NCBI RefSeq assembly: GCF_964275005.1 | Contig: NC_092701.1 | Span: forward strand, 34,288,520 to 34,352,519 | Length of the DNA stretch: 64,000 nucleotides | Reading direction: 5' to 3' | Source of the DNA: Diadema setosum | Taxonomy: Eukaryota > Echinodermata > Echinoidea > Diadematoida > Diadematidae | Shown: in pieces, positions 38,901 through 45,600 of the stretch | How positions within the stretch are numbered: position 1 is the stretch's first letter | Layout: every line of letters begins with the position of its first letter | The notes under the pieces: generated by a model | What the model saw: the letters and a program-made list of their open reading frames with translations, nothing else | Database searches by the model: none | Told to the model about the DNA's origin: nothing | Position numbers and translations under genes: made by a program

Positions 38901-40210
38901 AATTTTCTAACAACTTCCATCCACTTATGACGTGTGAAAATACGGTCAATGGCTACACACATAAGCGGCTGTCCGAACGACTATACAGGGTCTGAACAAG
39001 CGTGCATGACAAACAAGTATCCATCCATCGTCTGGTGAATAACATCAGTACTCTGAATCCAACTCCCAAGTGAAAAATATCATTGTGTATCTATACTTGG
39101 AATTCATCACAAAGGATGAAAGACCTAAAGTAAAGTCACATTTTTACACTTTTCAACTGACTTGAAGATGGCGCCTTGAGCAATGACGAGGTACTGCTTC
39201 TCGCCATCGCCAGCCCATTCGGTTTTGTCCTCCTCGTAACAATCGCCACCTGTTGCATGGTGGTCTTCATCAGAAGGGAACGAGTTCGTCGCGTCAAGGT
39301 CATGTTTAACACTCAGCAAACGGATTTCAATCAGTGGGCGAGTGAGCCACGATTTCAGCTGCACGGAAGACGTTCGCTCTATGTCGGAACTTCGCGCAGC
39401 TCCTACGAGAAGGAGCACATGTACTCAAACTCATCTGTCGTCCGAAATGTTCCGTACGTGCTGGTAAGTTGACTAAGCTTGCTAACAGGCATATCGAAGT
39501 CATTTCTATAAAGACGAATGTCTTCATGATGAGGGTCTTCGTTGGAATATCCAAGTGTTCAATATCCGCATGTCAAAATGGTTAAAAGAATTTGCTCTCT
39601 CTTCTTGATCTGATTGACTTCCATAAAAGCCTTATAAATAGCGATTCGCGTTTTACATCATTACAATAATGATGGTGGTTATGGTGATTATGCTGAAAAT
39701 GATTATGACCAGAATGATCATTACTGTCATCATCACTACTCTCATTATCACTCAGTGACCATAAAGTCATTTCTCGGTTAACTCAAGTTGTGAGTGCCGA
39801 ACGTGCCGCCAACTAACGAACGCGACTAAATGGAAGTACGGTGATCACGGGAAAGAAAACATATTTTCGATGGCTACAACCTCTCGTTGTGGACAATCTA
39901 TGCCTCAGTTCTTCTATACCCATAAAAGAAAGAATTTCATGTATATTAGACACGTTTGCTTACCTAACTACACTTAACCTGAAGTCATGTGACTATGTCA
40001 AAATGTCATATTGTTTGGGATCATTTATCTGGAGAATGTTTCCTGCTCCCCTTACTTCTTCTCATCTCATCTTCTTTGCCACAGAGCGGCAAACCCAGCA
40101 GAAGCAGTAAAAGGTCCACCGGCGAGCAGTGGTACGACAACCCCAGCTTCTCCCAAGCCTACGTGGTGACTGGTGGCGAGTTCCGCCATGAACGGCCTTA
40201 TACACCCTGA
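3412..40210 (+). CDS. Modular EGF/SEA mucin-like type I membrane protein (3' part, 16 exons)
   Basis: Join: 3412-3483, 3647-4495, 5226-5339, 16463-16606, 17592-17705, 22277-22396, 23542-23669, 24189-24411, 27484-27627, 28611-28724, 33197-33316, 34439-34566, 35087-35309, 38042-38185, 39168-39463, 40085-40210. All have AG/GT borders and all phases agree, giving 1018 residues plus stop. Domains in the visible part: ADAMTS-spacer-like (about 1-101), Ser/Thr-rich mucin stretch (102-306), EGF, then twice [cbEGF, EGF, EGF-like, SEA], a third cbEGF, transmembrane helix (about residues 887-907) and cytoplasmic tail. SEA and EGF modules are usual in membrane-tethered mucins. The likely role is a cell-surface or matrix-contact glycoprotein, possibly shed or cleaved at the SEA domains. 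The start and signal peptide lie outside the window. The gene has grown by tandem duplication of an ~11 kb block. Introns are full of transposons, one about 8 kb. Exon joining is inferred, not seen in transcripts. Confidence 0.8.
3647..4495 (+). CDS. Exon: spacer-like end plus Ser/Thr-rich mucin stretch
   Basis: Acceptor CTTCCCAACAG, donor GTGCGT, phase 1 in and phase 1 out. The first ~77 residues continue the spacer-like fold; a T-E-P-T-S-E-E-L-E-I-I-L-Y segment followed by V-D-Y-N-Y-C resembles the end of ADAMTS spacers. The rest, about 205 residues, is Ser, Thr, Pro, Val and Met rich with one dominating Ser content and almost no charge, typical of an O-glycosylated mucin spacer. The open frame runs on to 4566 past the donor. 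The EGF phase class supports splicing at 4495. Confidence 0.75.
4496..5225 (+). other. Intron with start of decayed unit 0
   Basis: From about 4628 this intron matches the intron before the EGF exon in units A (17.09 kb) and B (28.12 kb), including the ATGATGGGTTTGA and GATGCACGTAAAGTATTTC stretches. It contains a short poly-T run. No exon seen. Confidence 0.6.
5226..5339 (+). CDS. Exon: EGF domain (unit 0)
   Basis: A symmetric phase 1-1 exon of 114 bases. It encodes E-I-D-A-C followed by six Cys in EGF spacing, with C-x-N-G-G and a C-E-C-P-E...G-x-N-C end, so a typical EGF fold. The same exon recurs twice downstream at 17592 and 28611 with only a few differences. In this oldest unit the following EGF-like and SEA exons have been lost, so it joins to the cbEGF exon at 16463. 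Confidence 0.85.
5494..6221. mobile_element. 728-bp nonautonomous TIR element with 7-bp target duplication
   Basis: Ends are CAGGGAGGTG and CACCTCCCTG, with imperfect complementarity running about 40 bases inwards. GTTTAAA stands on both sides (5487-5493 and 6222-6228). The homologous intron in units A and B has no insertion here. No transposase ORF. A hAT-like origin is possible from the CAGGG ends, but the duplication is 7 rather than 8 bases, so the superfamily is left open. Confidence 0.85.
6222..7452. repeat. Decayed unit 0, middle part
   Basis: 6222-7015 matches 17.86-18.29 kb of unit A (ending in the GGGAAATGTGCAAA array), then about 275 bases of unrelated DNA with a CA microsatellite (7081-7150) follow. 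7292-7452 matches 24.58-24.73 kb of unit A. The DNA carrying the EGF-like and SEA exons is missing, so this unit lost about 6 kb. Confidence 0.7.
7769..7918 (+). pseudogene. THAP zinc-finger domain, N-terminal part, frameshifted
   Basis: ATG at 7771 opens M-P-R-K-C-A-V, the classical THAP start. Within 20 codons the frame breaks; G-V-S-L-H-N-F-P-K-D-D-A-T-R-K-K continues one frame over, and A-S-P-V-Q-W-P-G continues in yet another after a poly-A run. These are recognisable THAP segments (Cys, then the F-P and W blocks). THAP domains bind DNA and occur in P-element and Kolobok proteins. Either the gene is decayed or the run contains assembly indels; at least two shifts are needed. Confidence 0.75.
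8030..8168 (+). pseudogene. THAP domain, C-terminal part, with donor
   Basis: An open stretch ends at the donor GTATGT (8169). It encodes P-K-K-R-I-L-Q-P-I-A-V-P-V-I, matching the L-K-P-x-A-V-P-T-I end that closes THAP domains, followed by a hydrophilic linker rich in Gln and Arg. About 110 bases between this and the upstream fragment do not translate cleanly. Confidence 0.65.
9270..9493 (+). CDS. Unassigned open stretch inside the transposon
   Basis: 74 codons, basic and Tyr/Asn rich, with no recognised domain (K-V-R-K-E-Q-R-R-Y and Y-W-K-K-M-N). It lies between the THAP exons and the next exon-like stretch on the same strand, so it may be part of the same gene. Not identified. Confidence 0.2.
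9877..10036 (+). CDS. Exon-like stretch, possible C-terminus of the THAP protein
   Basis: A good acceptor (TTTTCTACAG) precedes an open frame of about 53 codons ending in TGA. The frame contains Q-V-D-D-V-L-S-A-L-V-E-Y-N-D and a Pro-rich then Gln/Arg-rich end. No family recognised. Position and strand suggest the last exon of the + strand transposon gene. Confidence 0.4.
10037..12760. other. Transposon interior without recognised genes
   Basis: AT-rich sequence with poly-G at 10914-10928, CA runs near 11200 and 11704 and TG-rich stretches near 11950-12060. A short inverted pair, GGGCAAATATATCA and TGATATATTTGTCC, sits near 11920-11945. No domain was recognised on either strand. Confidence 0.5.
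12760..12862 (+). pseudogene. P2X7 ballast-like C-terminal fragment, + strand
   Basis: One frame reads P-V-V-C-L-D-E-W-V-L-E-A-A-Y-H-Q-Y-D, matching the V-C-L-x-x-W-V-L-x-x-A-Y segment of the P2X7 intracellular domain. It is similar to, but on the opposite strand from, the fragment near 13.75 kb. No upstream part was found next to it. Confidence 0.55.
12863..13100 (-). CDS. Unassigned Cys-rich open stretch in the transposon
   Basis: About 80 codons on - beginning M-M-L-E-I-C-G-P-K-C, with C-C, C-x2-C, C-x4-C and a later C-x2-C. The regular Cys spacing suggests a metal-binding module, but no family is recognised. The same open frame runs on antisense through the adjacent ballast-like fragment, which argues that its end is not real. 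Confidence 0.35.
13330..13365. repeat. AAT microsatellite
   Basis: About eleven AAT units within the transposon, followed by a sequence resembling the AGCGCATAACACAAAG type of dispersed repeat. Confidence 0.9.
13700..13943 (-). pseudogene. P2X7 ballast-like domain, second exon
   Basis: On - an acceptor (TTTCTTCAG) is followed by TGC CAA TGT GGG, which with the split codon reads W-C-Q-C-G-N-C-V-P-M-P, then C-C-H-K and D-R-P-T-C. After a small disruption it continues one frame over as H-P-G-F-S-T-V-C-L-G-E-W-V-L-E-A-A-Y-H-Q-Y before a stop. W-C-x-C-G-x-C, M-P, C-C, H-P-G-F and V-C-L...W-V-L are the hallmark zinc-binding and core segments of the P2X7 intracellular ballast domain. No channel part (P2X extracellular or TM) is present, so it is a free-standing ballast protein. 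Confidence 0.75.
14375..14709 (-). pseudogene. P2X7 ballast-like gene, first exon, frame broken
   Basis: On - an ATG at the right edge of this feature opens an acidic Ser/Glu/Asp-rich N-terminus (M-D-S-D-D-E-I-E-S-P). The frame stops after about 46 codons. A Y-E-P-type segment and a Pro-rich then Arg-rich linker follow in shifted frames, ending N-N-N and the first two bases of Trp at a donor GTAATT. The split Trp codon fits the acceptor exon at 13943 exactly. The acidic start and Y-E-P ahead of the zinc domain are what free-standing ballast proteins commonly show. The gene is damaged. Confidence 0.55.
15408..15571. repeat. Decayed unit 0, continuation after the transposon
   Basis: Begins with the second TTAA and ATATCCCGACTGATTTTAAG, and matches 24727-24856 of unit A directly. 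This continuity proves that the ~8 kb in front is an insertion. Confidence 0.8.
15572..16009. mobile_element. 438-bp MITE with TTAA duplication
   Basis: The TIRs AGGTACTAGCCCACATTTGT and ACAAATGTGGGCTAATACCT are complementary but for one step. TTAA flanks both ends (15568-15571, 16010-16013). The homologous place in unit A (about 24.86 kb) lacks it. It contains no transposase. The TIRs differ from the large element, so it belongs to another TTAA family (Kolobok or piggyBac type). Confidence 0.85.
16463..16606 (+). CDS. Exon: calcium-binding EGF (unit A)
   Basis: A 144-base phase 1-1 exon encoding D-V-D-E-C at the start, the calcium-binding EGF signature, then six Cys and a C-S-N-T-M-G-G-F-x-C-x-C core with the expected Asn and aromatic residue. 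The end is longer than usual (P-P-E-E-G-A-G before the last Cys). Near-identical exons follow at 27484 and 38042. Confidence 0.9.
16909..17104. repeat. Fold-back element, unit A
   Basis: Outer arms TTGCAACTGATT and AATCAGTTGCAA; inner arms ACTGAATTGATCAGTG and CACTGATCAATTCAGT with TTTTAGTA. Copies at 27932 and 38481. The unit C copy keeps a further arm pair (TTATTTACGTCGATGTA), showing that the A and B copies share a deletion on the right side. Confidence 0.8.
17592..17705 (+). CDS. Exon: EGF domain (unit A)
   Basis: Copy of the 114-base EGF exon, phase 1-1, six Cys kept. It differs from unit 0 by Ser to Asn in A-C-N-S-S and a synonymous change at the next Arg. Branch and acceptor (TACTTTGCAG) and donor GTGAGT are kept in all three copies. 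Confidence 0.88.
18903..18959. repeat. TA microsatellite, unit A
   Basis: Alternating TA run next to the SINE; longer in unit B. Confidence 0.9.
19052..19124 (+). repeat. tRNA-like SINE head, unit A
   Basis: A box TAGCTCACTCGGTAGAGC and B box GGTTCGAATCC lie 26 bases apart, with a T-arm CGGG...CCCG that pairs. The anticodon loop would read GGC, but the anticodon stem and acceptor stem pair poorly, so this is a tRNA-derived SINE promoter rather than a tRNA gene. The tail CCCATCTTCTTTGCTC and CTGGTCAGTTT recurs at 60264. Confidence 0.75.
20324..20413. repeat. Near-perfect 90-bp palindrome, unit A
   Basis: AAAGGGGCCTGAACTTTCGATCCTA is mirrored by TAGGATCGAAAGCTCAGGCCCCTTT around a central GGCGCC. 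GGAGTCAAA and TTTTGACTCC extend the stem outwards. A short hairpin-type dispersed repeat. Confidence 0.85.
20629..21834. mobile_element. 1.2 kb TIR element with AGGTCA repeats, unit A
   Basis: The ends ATGCCTCCGCCA and TGGCGGAGGCAT are perfect 12-base inverted repeats. A second GCCGGAGGCAT close to the left end forms a hairpin with it. The interior has CCGTCCGTCCG, then repeated blocks of the form CACCAAACTTNGTC...AAGGTCAAAGATCAAGGTCAAAT. No transposase. A clear target duplication was not seen. Confidence 0.75.
22277..22396 (+). CDS. Exon: third EGF-like module (unit A)
   Basis: Acceptor CTGTGCAG. 120 bases, phase 1-1, with donor GTAGGT. A second possible donor, GTAACT, lies four bases downstream but would break the phase. 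Six Cys are encoded (C-x6-C-x5-C-x6-C-x-C-x10-C region), so an unusual EGF-like module that directly precedes the SEA domain. Confidence 0.75.
22420..22665. repeat. Palindromic MITE-like repeat, unit A
   Basis: TGTTTCATA near the left and TTTATGAAACAG at the right, with repeated mirrored cores GCGTAAG/CTTACGC, GATTGAGCG and TTGCGATCAATCGCA. Starts about 20 bases after the EGF-like exon. The same repeat is in unit B at about 33340-33575. Confidence 0.6.
22676..22734. repeat. ACATT pentanucleotide array, unit A
   Basis: About nine ACATT-type units broken once; only about six remain in unit B (33595-33634). Confidence 0.85.
23542..23669 (+). CDS. Exon: SEA domain, N-terminal half (unit A)
   Basis: 128 bases, phase 1 in and phase 0 out, between TTCTATGCAG and GTAAGG. 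It begins with a hydrophobic strand, then a F-F-T-I-I-x-N-P-T-S segment and a basic V-D-F-R-R-R helix, as in the first half of SEA domains. It joins in frame to the exon at 24189. Confidence 0.75.
24189..24411 (+). CDS. Exon: SEA domain, C-terminal half (unit A)
   Basis: 223 bases, phase 0 in and phase 1 out, between ATCGCAG and GTAAGA. It encodes a long amphipathic stretch, then R-L-G-S-L-E-V-D-A-D-L-Q-F. G-S-L-E-V aligns with the G-S-V-V-V autoproteolysis site of SEA domains, so self-cleavage is possible, though the middle Val is Glu here. The last helix is V-M-E-A-F-x-S-S-L. Joining phases lead straight into the next cbEGF. Confidence 0.82.
24880..26224 (+). mobile_element. Non-LTR retrotransposon 3' tail (CR1/L2/Jockey-like RT end), unit A
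   Basis: Translated pieces read K-N-T-G-V-L-N-K-L-K, Y-S-T-L-I-T-P-Y-L-N-Y-G-I-L-V-W-G-N, I-Q-R-R-A-I-R, then after a stop N-V-G-I-F-M-Y-K-F, N-Y-P-T-R-Q-S and F-H-L-P-R-T-R-T. This is the C-terminal end of reverse transcriptase of the CR1/Jockey-like group. It is interrupted by stops. The 3' end near a GAATT repeat (26210-26224) is typical for a LINE tail. Confidence 0.8.
26790..27030. repeat. Dispersed GC-rich repeat, unit A
   Basis: CAAGGGGCCCCCAGGAAGACC followed by TTGAATTAATGAC and a poly-G/A stretch. Copied at 37370-37580 in unit B with a longer poly-G. Confidence 0.5.
27484..27627 (+). CDS. Exon: calcium-binding EGF (unit B)
   Basis: Same 144-base exon as at 16463, phase 1-1. One visible coding change, Asp to Asn in C-D-V-N-A-L-C, shared with unit C. 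Its flanks match unit A for more than 1 kb on both sides. Confidence 0.9.
27932..28125. repeat. Fold-back element, unit B
   Basis: Same structure as at 16909 with a few substitutions and a two-base contraction near the centre. Confidence 0.8.
28611..28724 (+). CDS. Exon: EGF domain (unit B)
   Basis: Third copy of the 114-base EGF exon with intact acceptor, donor and six Cys. It carries Ser like unit 0 (A-C-S-S-S) rather than the Asn of unit A, which hints at gene conversion or at unit A being the derived copy. Confidence 0.88.
29825..29899. repeat. TA microsatellite, unit B
   Basis: Expanded counterpart of the run at 18903, about 18 bases longer. Confidence 0.9.
29991..30063 (+). repeat. 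tRNA-like SINE head, unit B
   Basis: Copy of the feature at 19052, with the B box changed to GGTTAGAATCC and the loop GGC changed to AGC. The B-box change should weaken pol III promotion. Confidence 0.75.
31249..31338. repeat. Near-perfect 90-bp palindrome, unit B
   Basis: Copy of the palindrome at 20324. One base has changed to improve pairing (GAGCTTTCG). Confidence 0.85.
31553..32755. mobile_element. 1.2 kb TIR element with AGGTCA repeats, unit B
   Basis: Copy of the element at 20629 brought along by the tandem duplication; few differences. Confidence 0.75.
33197..33316 (+). CDS. Exon: third EGF-like module (unit B)
   Basis: Copy of the exon at 22277. The exon body appears unchanged between copies, while the flanking intron has substitutions. 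The same two alternative donors (GTAGGT, GTAACT) are present. Confidence 0.75.
34439..34566 (+). CDS. Exon: SEA domain, N-terminal half (unit B)
   Basis: Copy of the exon at 23542, same phases. Only a few synonymous differences are seen (for example CTG to CTA for Leu and AGA to AGG for Arg), suggesting purifying selection or recent copying. Confidence 0.75.
35087..35309 (+). CDS. Exon: SEA domain, C-terminal half (unit B)
   Basis: Copy of the exon at 24189. One coding change, Leu to Ser, in N-D-T-x-E-V-V; the G-S-L-E-V candidate cleavage site is kept. It joins in phase 1 to the cbEGF at 38042. Confidence 0.82.
35700..36775 (+). mobile_element. Non-LTR retrotransposon 3' tail, unit B
   Basis: Copy of the LINE tail with its first ~350 bases missing. 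An extra in-frame TGA lies in the N-E-x-P-D-V region. An AAAC run and the GAATT tail are kept. Confidence 0.78.
38042..38185 (+). CDS. Exon: calcium-binding EGF (unit C)
   Basis: Third cbEGF exon, more diverged: V-N-G-T replaces I-I-G-T after D-V-D-E-C. No 114-base EGF, EGF-like or SEA exon follows, because unit C ends near 38.7 kb. It is therefore the last extracellular module before the membrane. Confidence 0.88.
38481..38698. repeat. Fold-back element, unit C (fullest copy)
   Basis: Longest and best paired of the three copies: CGACGTAAATAAG on the left is mirrored by CTTATTTACGTCG on the right, an arm pair lost from A and B. Marks the right limit of unit C. Confidence 0.75.
38701..39167 (+). 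other. Unique intron between unit C and transmembrane exon
   Basis: AT-rich, no repeat shared with the units and no exon-like frame seen. Confidence 0.5.
39168..39463 (+). CDS. Exon: transmembrane helix and start of cytoplasmic tail
   Basis: Phase 1 in, phase 0 out (donor GTAAGT). After a short acidic linker (D-G-A-L-S-N-D-E) comes a hydrophobic helix, V-L-L-L-A-I-A-S-P-F-G-F-V then L-L-V-T-I-A-T-C-C, followed by a stop-transfer cluster R-R-E-R-V-R-R. The ~55 cytoplasmic residues are rich in Ser, Arg and Tyr. Confidence 0.85.
40085..40210 (+). CDS. Last exon: cytoplasmic tail end
   Basis: Acceptor TTTGCCACAG, phase 0 in, TGA at the end. 41 residues with S-x-x-S-S-K-R-S and W-Y-D-N-P-S-F. 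The D-N-P-S-F/Y-type sequence resembles tail motifs of vertebrate and invertebrate adhesion proteins, but no partner can be named. Confidence 0.85.
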   Translation, partial: SGKPSRSSKRSTGEQWYDNPSFSQAYVVTGGEFRHERPYTP

Positions 40211-41428
40211 GTGTTTCCGAGATTACGAGCGAGTACCCCCAGGAACCTTAGTTCCATGTCGTCCACGTTGCAATTCATCATGGGATTAGGGCCGTAATTC
40301 TGATGCATGGTATTGGGTTCATGGTAGAATAGAATGGTGACTCCTTCAGGAATGTCACGACGGGTTTTTTTATCCTTATTTCACCTTTAAACATTATCGG
40401 ATACAATTATACTTAAGTGGTCTTCCAGGGCTTCTTCCGTATACTTAGAGAAATAACTTGTGCGTATGATATTGATAGTTGGATATGTAATCGTGCGGGT
40501 ACAGTGTCGCCAAAGACATGCAGAAATCGAGGAGAAAGTTGTTATATCTCTTAAAAAGTGTATTAAGACTTATGGGCATCACCAATTCAGACTCAAGTGT
40601 TGCAAGAAATATCATGGCAGTAAGGTATGGTTTGTTTTGTATACTCGATAATAACTGACAGAAAACACCGTCATAAAGTGAGATTTCATTGTAACTTCCA
40701 AAGACCTAATAAAAAAAAAGTCTCCTTTACATTAAGTAAATACTATTGTGGTTTCCCTCAATGATATTTCTGAAGGTACGAATAGATTTACTCCGGCTAA
40801 ACTTGGGTGTCCTCATTCCCCCCCCCCTTTTTTTTTTCATGCAAGAGTACAAACATTTGTTAATCTTCGAGGTGAACAAAATGTTAAAGATAGAATCCTG
40901 TTACCGTTATAGTGGCCAGCGAAATACGAAGTATTCATCCTCGAACCATATGATAATTCAAACTTTTCTTGAAACATCCAGCATGTCAAGTTTGGCTGGG
41001 TTTTTTTTCCAACAAAACTCATCACAGCTCAAATTAGTTGCAATCAATATCATTACTTTTATTCAGGTACATTATAGTTTCGTCGTTAAACTGGTATTTT
41101 CCTGCTTATTGCTTATTCTTCGTGAAGTTGTTGTGATGTTCTACTTCTTTGTTATATTTTTCCTGAAGTTTTCTTTTTTGTGAGCAAGTCACTCAACATT
41201 CAATGTGTAACCTTGATAAGAGGTAGAGGATCAGCTTGGGAAAATGTCTAAAAAGTAATGTAGTAAGAAATGATTAAAAAGCAACGACAGCTTAAACGGG
41301 AAAGAAAATTCGTTCATGCTCATTAGCTGGCAAGAATTTTTTCTTTTCTTTAAGTGCGACCATATCATAACAAAATTCATCACATTCTCTGAAGACAGCG
41401 GGCCGGCCGAGACGGGAATTCTTTTTTT
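40211..41428 (+). other. 3' flank of the membrane-protein gene
   Basis: No gene seen. A possible polyadenylation signal AATAAA lies at 40708-40713, about 500 bases after the stop. The remainder is AT-rich unassigned DNA. Confidence 0.4.
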
Positions 41429-41860
41429 ATGCCTCCGCCACGAAGTGTCATCGGAGGCATCGTGTTTTCGGGTTGTCCGTCCGTTCATCTTTCTGTCCGC
41501 ATTTCCATCCGTCCTTCTTTCCGTCCGCACGTAATCGATTTTGTGGAGGACGTAAATTAAGAACCGTTTATGATATCGAAGAAACTTGGCATGTGAATGG
41601 ACGAAGCTGCATTTATCATGTTGTGGAAGCACAAGGTCAAAGTTCAAGGTCAAATTGTAAACTGTTTTCTTTCCCTTTATTATCTGCAATGTATACCTGC
41701 ATAGATGTATTACCAAATGCGAATTCCCTATAAAAAATTTTAGGCCATGGGGTCAAAGGTCATACATATGTAAAATGTAAATGCTAACACTTTCCTTTTT
41801 CCTTTATATTGCTGAAAGGTTTCTTCATGAAACTTAGCATATAATGTTATGTTGTCAGGC
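41429..41860 (+). mobile_element. Truncated relative of the 1.2 kb TIR element
   Basis: Begins ATGCCTCCGCCACGAAGTG with the same internal hairpin (CGGAGGCAT) and CCGTCCGTTC run, then AAGGTCAAAGTTCAAGGTCAAA. The right end was not found. An independent insertion outside the duplicated units, more diverged. Confidence 0.65.
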
Positions 41861-41879
41861 AACAATTCCCTTGGTACGT

Positions 41880-42640
41880 CAGCGATTTGCTTTTGGAAAA
41901 ATATAACCTCTTGGAAAAATATAACCCGCGAGGATGCCAAGTATTAAAATCGTACCTCGTAAAGGCAGTATCTGTATAATGTATCCTAAATAAGCATTAC
42001 GAATCATTGTCCAATATATCCAAAATGTACATTTATGCATATTTGATGACAAATATTCTCTTATATAGATCAGGGAGGTGAGAGGAAATGCACCTCCCTG
42101 TATAGATAAATCTCTTTGTGTATAATGTGTTCGGAAAAGCCATTTCTACAAGAAAATCATATTCTAACTCCCGCGGGGATGTCAGAATAATGTCATACAT
42201 GTATATCACACCTCTGAAAAGGCAGTGTCTGTATATTTTGTTGTATCATTTGAAACATGAAATTATGATTTCTATATTCTGATATCTTCTGTAGCCCCAA
42301 AATACATTTATGCTTATAATACTATTAGATTATATGATATTTTTGTGGGTATATGTTTTCGGGGAAATATAATATTTGGAGAAAATTTAATTCCTGCGGG
42401 GACGTCAAGTGTTATACCACACATATCATTTCCATATTTTGATGTAATAATGGCCAGAATCGTCCATATCAAACCAATGTAAGTCTTGTATATTATATTT
42501 TTATGTTTATACGCTTTCGGGAAAATATAATTTCTGGGGAAATTAAAACTCCCCCTGAAATACCAAGTGTTTCATATCACATCACTGAAAAGACAATTTC
42601 TGTAATATGTATTCCATTAAACGTATCATTCATATATTCT
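41880..42640. repeat. Four divergent repeat units around a CGCGGGGATGTCA motif
   Basis: Related blocks near 41925, 42170, 42393 and 42548 contain GAAAATATAA, then CCCGCGGGGATGTCA-like sequence, then CACATC...GAAAAGGCAGT and TATGTATCC. Spacing shrinks from about 260 to 155 bases. An old tandem array. Confidence 0.5.
42071..42100. mobile_element. 30-bp miniature TIR insertion with 7-bp target duplication
   Basis: CAGGGAGGTG, ten bases, then CACCTCCCTG: exactly the termini of the 728-bp element at 5494. TATAGAT flanks it on both sides (42064-42070, 42101-42107). It is effectively two transposon ends with nothing between. Confidence 0.75.
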
Positions 42641-45600
42641 TATACTTTAAAGGCCAATATATAAATTCATGCATTATATATTTGCATTCTGTTGTGTGTG
42701 TATACGTGTTCATCTGTAACGTATAAGTAAACATGTGCAATTGAGTGTGTTTGGGTGATGGTTATCAGGCTATTCACACAGGGGTGTTAGTCACTGTATG
42801 GCAACGGTAAAACGGAACAAAAATGCAAACGTAGATTGACTTTCTCTTCGATGGACCGAAAGCAGTATGACAGACATGCAGACAAGCAGAGCACACAAAC
42901 AAACAAAAAACACATACACGTTAACACTTACTATGTATAGACCTACAGTATGTACATGCATGTGTAAATATTTTACGTGTACACACGAACTTACACGAGC
43001 TCACAAACAAGAAGTCATGCACTGGCATCACTGCCATGACTAGTTCATTAAGACGAACTATGAACAGAGCTACACTAAAACTGCGTTCTTTGAATATAAA
43101 AATTACCTCATCTTCCTTTATTGTTACCCTGCCAAACTCACAATATCTACCTGATATTGGTAGATTATGAATAATCCAAAGATGAGTATAGAAATCATAC
43201 CGGCAGATGGAAAAAGAAATACACAATGACCCATACGGTATCAACTTATAGAATGTATAACACAAATCCAGGCTAATGCGTGCACAGTGCTATCATTCGA
43301 AATATCACTGAATAAGAAAAAAAAAGCACCTTATGAAACCAGTAACATTAAGCACGTTAAGAGGTAGGCCTGCTCATTTTGAATCAAGATATCATACATT
43401 CTCTTCGTTCTTTTATAGAGTAATTCGTACGCATAAAACACGGCGTGCGTCGATTACCCTTCACGCACGCATGCGGACACATACTTCGCATTACTCACAC
43501 AACACCCCATCATTACGTAATGAAGCAATATATTCTTGTAGAATTTTTCTGAAATTAGAATTTCTTATAGATTCCCACAGATCATCACAAAAGTCTCCCC
43601 CTTTTTTTTCTTTTCAGGTATATCTAAGGAATCTTATAAGATTACCTAAACGTTATTCAATCATACCAACATTGAGAGTAACCAAATCGAAAGAGGAATT
43701 TAAAAAAGGAAATTGATCTTATTGCAATACACGTACAAATCAAATGACTCGATTACTGAGGAGGGCTCTTGTAAGAATTATGGTAGTCGGAAACCAACCT
43801 GACAGAACAGTGTTTTGGAGAGTCCAAAGGAACACACCATCGTACCAAATGTAGTTTGTTTTGTATTTTAACTGAATGAGAAGGTGGGACTTTGTCATAG
43901 TTAGACACTTGTCATTTCTACTGTTTGCAGCAACTCTTTCTGAGATGTTGGAACCCTTTTGGGAGAAGTTATTATAAACGGCAACAAAGGAGGATCATTG
44001 ATAAAGAGAGGAAGAAATACCTACCATTATTCACATTATGCATCAATTATCTGGCTTCGATTCTCGTCATCCCTCATAGATGTAGCATGTCTCATTTATT
44101 AACATGATTATGAAAATTATGAAACCAGTCTATTCATCAACATACACGGTTCAAAGTAATTGAAAGAAACAACTTGTTTATGGCAAGATCTGATAGGATA
44201 TTGCAGTTTTAGTTACAGGCAATCTGCGTTGTAAAAAATGCGTTATTTAATGGCTATTGGAGAAGATAATTGCTGATGTTCATAGCAGCAATTAAGAAGC
44301 CATTAATATTATAACATGCCTATAGGTAAGTATGATATACATATATAATCAGAGTACCACTCCATATGGTTTAAATATTTCCCTAACCACAAATATATAT
44401 GAAAAGTAAAACAGGAAGGGGTCATCCACATTAACAGGAAAATGAAACCGAAAATAAATACATCATAAATTTGGATTGAGGGAAATAATTATTAGTACAC
44501 TTCAGCGAATTTTGACGAAAATAGGACAATTCATCGGAAAGTTATGATTTTTATCGACTTGTGAGTGGTTAGTATGTTAAAGATAATAAATCCCCTGCTC
44601 TTTGAAAGAGGTAGGTTAAGTGTGCTTTCATTATGCTAGGAAATTGAAAATATGTTGAATTTTCTTTACATTTCTTTATATGTTTGTATATGCATGGGTC
44701 ATAAATTTTGAAGTCGTCTCATCCAGCAACAGCAGCACTAAAATTTTAAAGACGCGTAAGTTTTGAACGGATTGTCCAAATTTCCTCAAACCTCTTTGAT
44801 ATGTCCTATTGATATTGCTAAATTCACTCAACCGACATAATATTTGGGATTCACACCCTTTCAAGATAGAACGTAGTCAAGTGTATCTTCTATAGTAAGT
44901 AACTACATTGTATTTGGATAAGCAAGCGATAGTTCTTATATGCTTATAATATAGTCTGCATACATAGCCAGAAGAGGGAGGATTCCGCTTCTATTGTGCA
45001 TAGATTCAGGTTGTACCATAATGACCGCGATTGTATATAATTGCTAATTACAGGTGATGGCACTGTATGCTACGTAAAACTCAAGACTGAAGACTCAATG
45101 TCCCTTCATGAAGTTAAAAGGAACAGTAATATCTTCAAGTATTGGTCTATGATTTGTTGTCGGACATGAAAAACAGATCCCTTGTACCCTGCAGAGACCT
45201 GGTGGCGCACTATAGACACTCTCATGTTTCTCAACACAGGGCAGTGGTGGGTAACACTGAACCTTACAATATTCGAGAGTACTGATGGTTCCGATTAGGA
45301 TGTTACCTTGAAACATAAGTATACCTTCTTTTTCCTTCGAGATGTCTCGTTTCTAGAATGCAGCGATGGTAAGGAAAGAAGACGCGATTATCGGTGGTAA
45401 CGTCTCAAAGCAGTCTGTACAGCTGTTTGTTAATCATTCAGCTGTGCAGCATGCCGGGCTACATCAGTCCGGGCTACGTCAGGCCGGAGGCGGTCGTGAC
45501 AGAAACAAAGTTGATGGACAGACTGAGAGGCGTATTAGATAAATGGCATCCGTTCATCAAAGATACTTGTCCTCTCATTATGCATAATGTACAACACATG

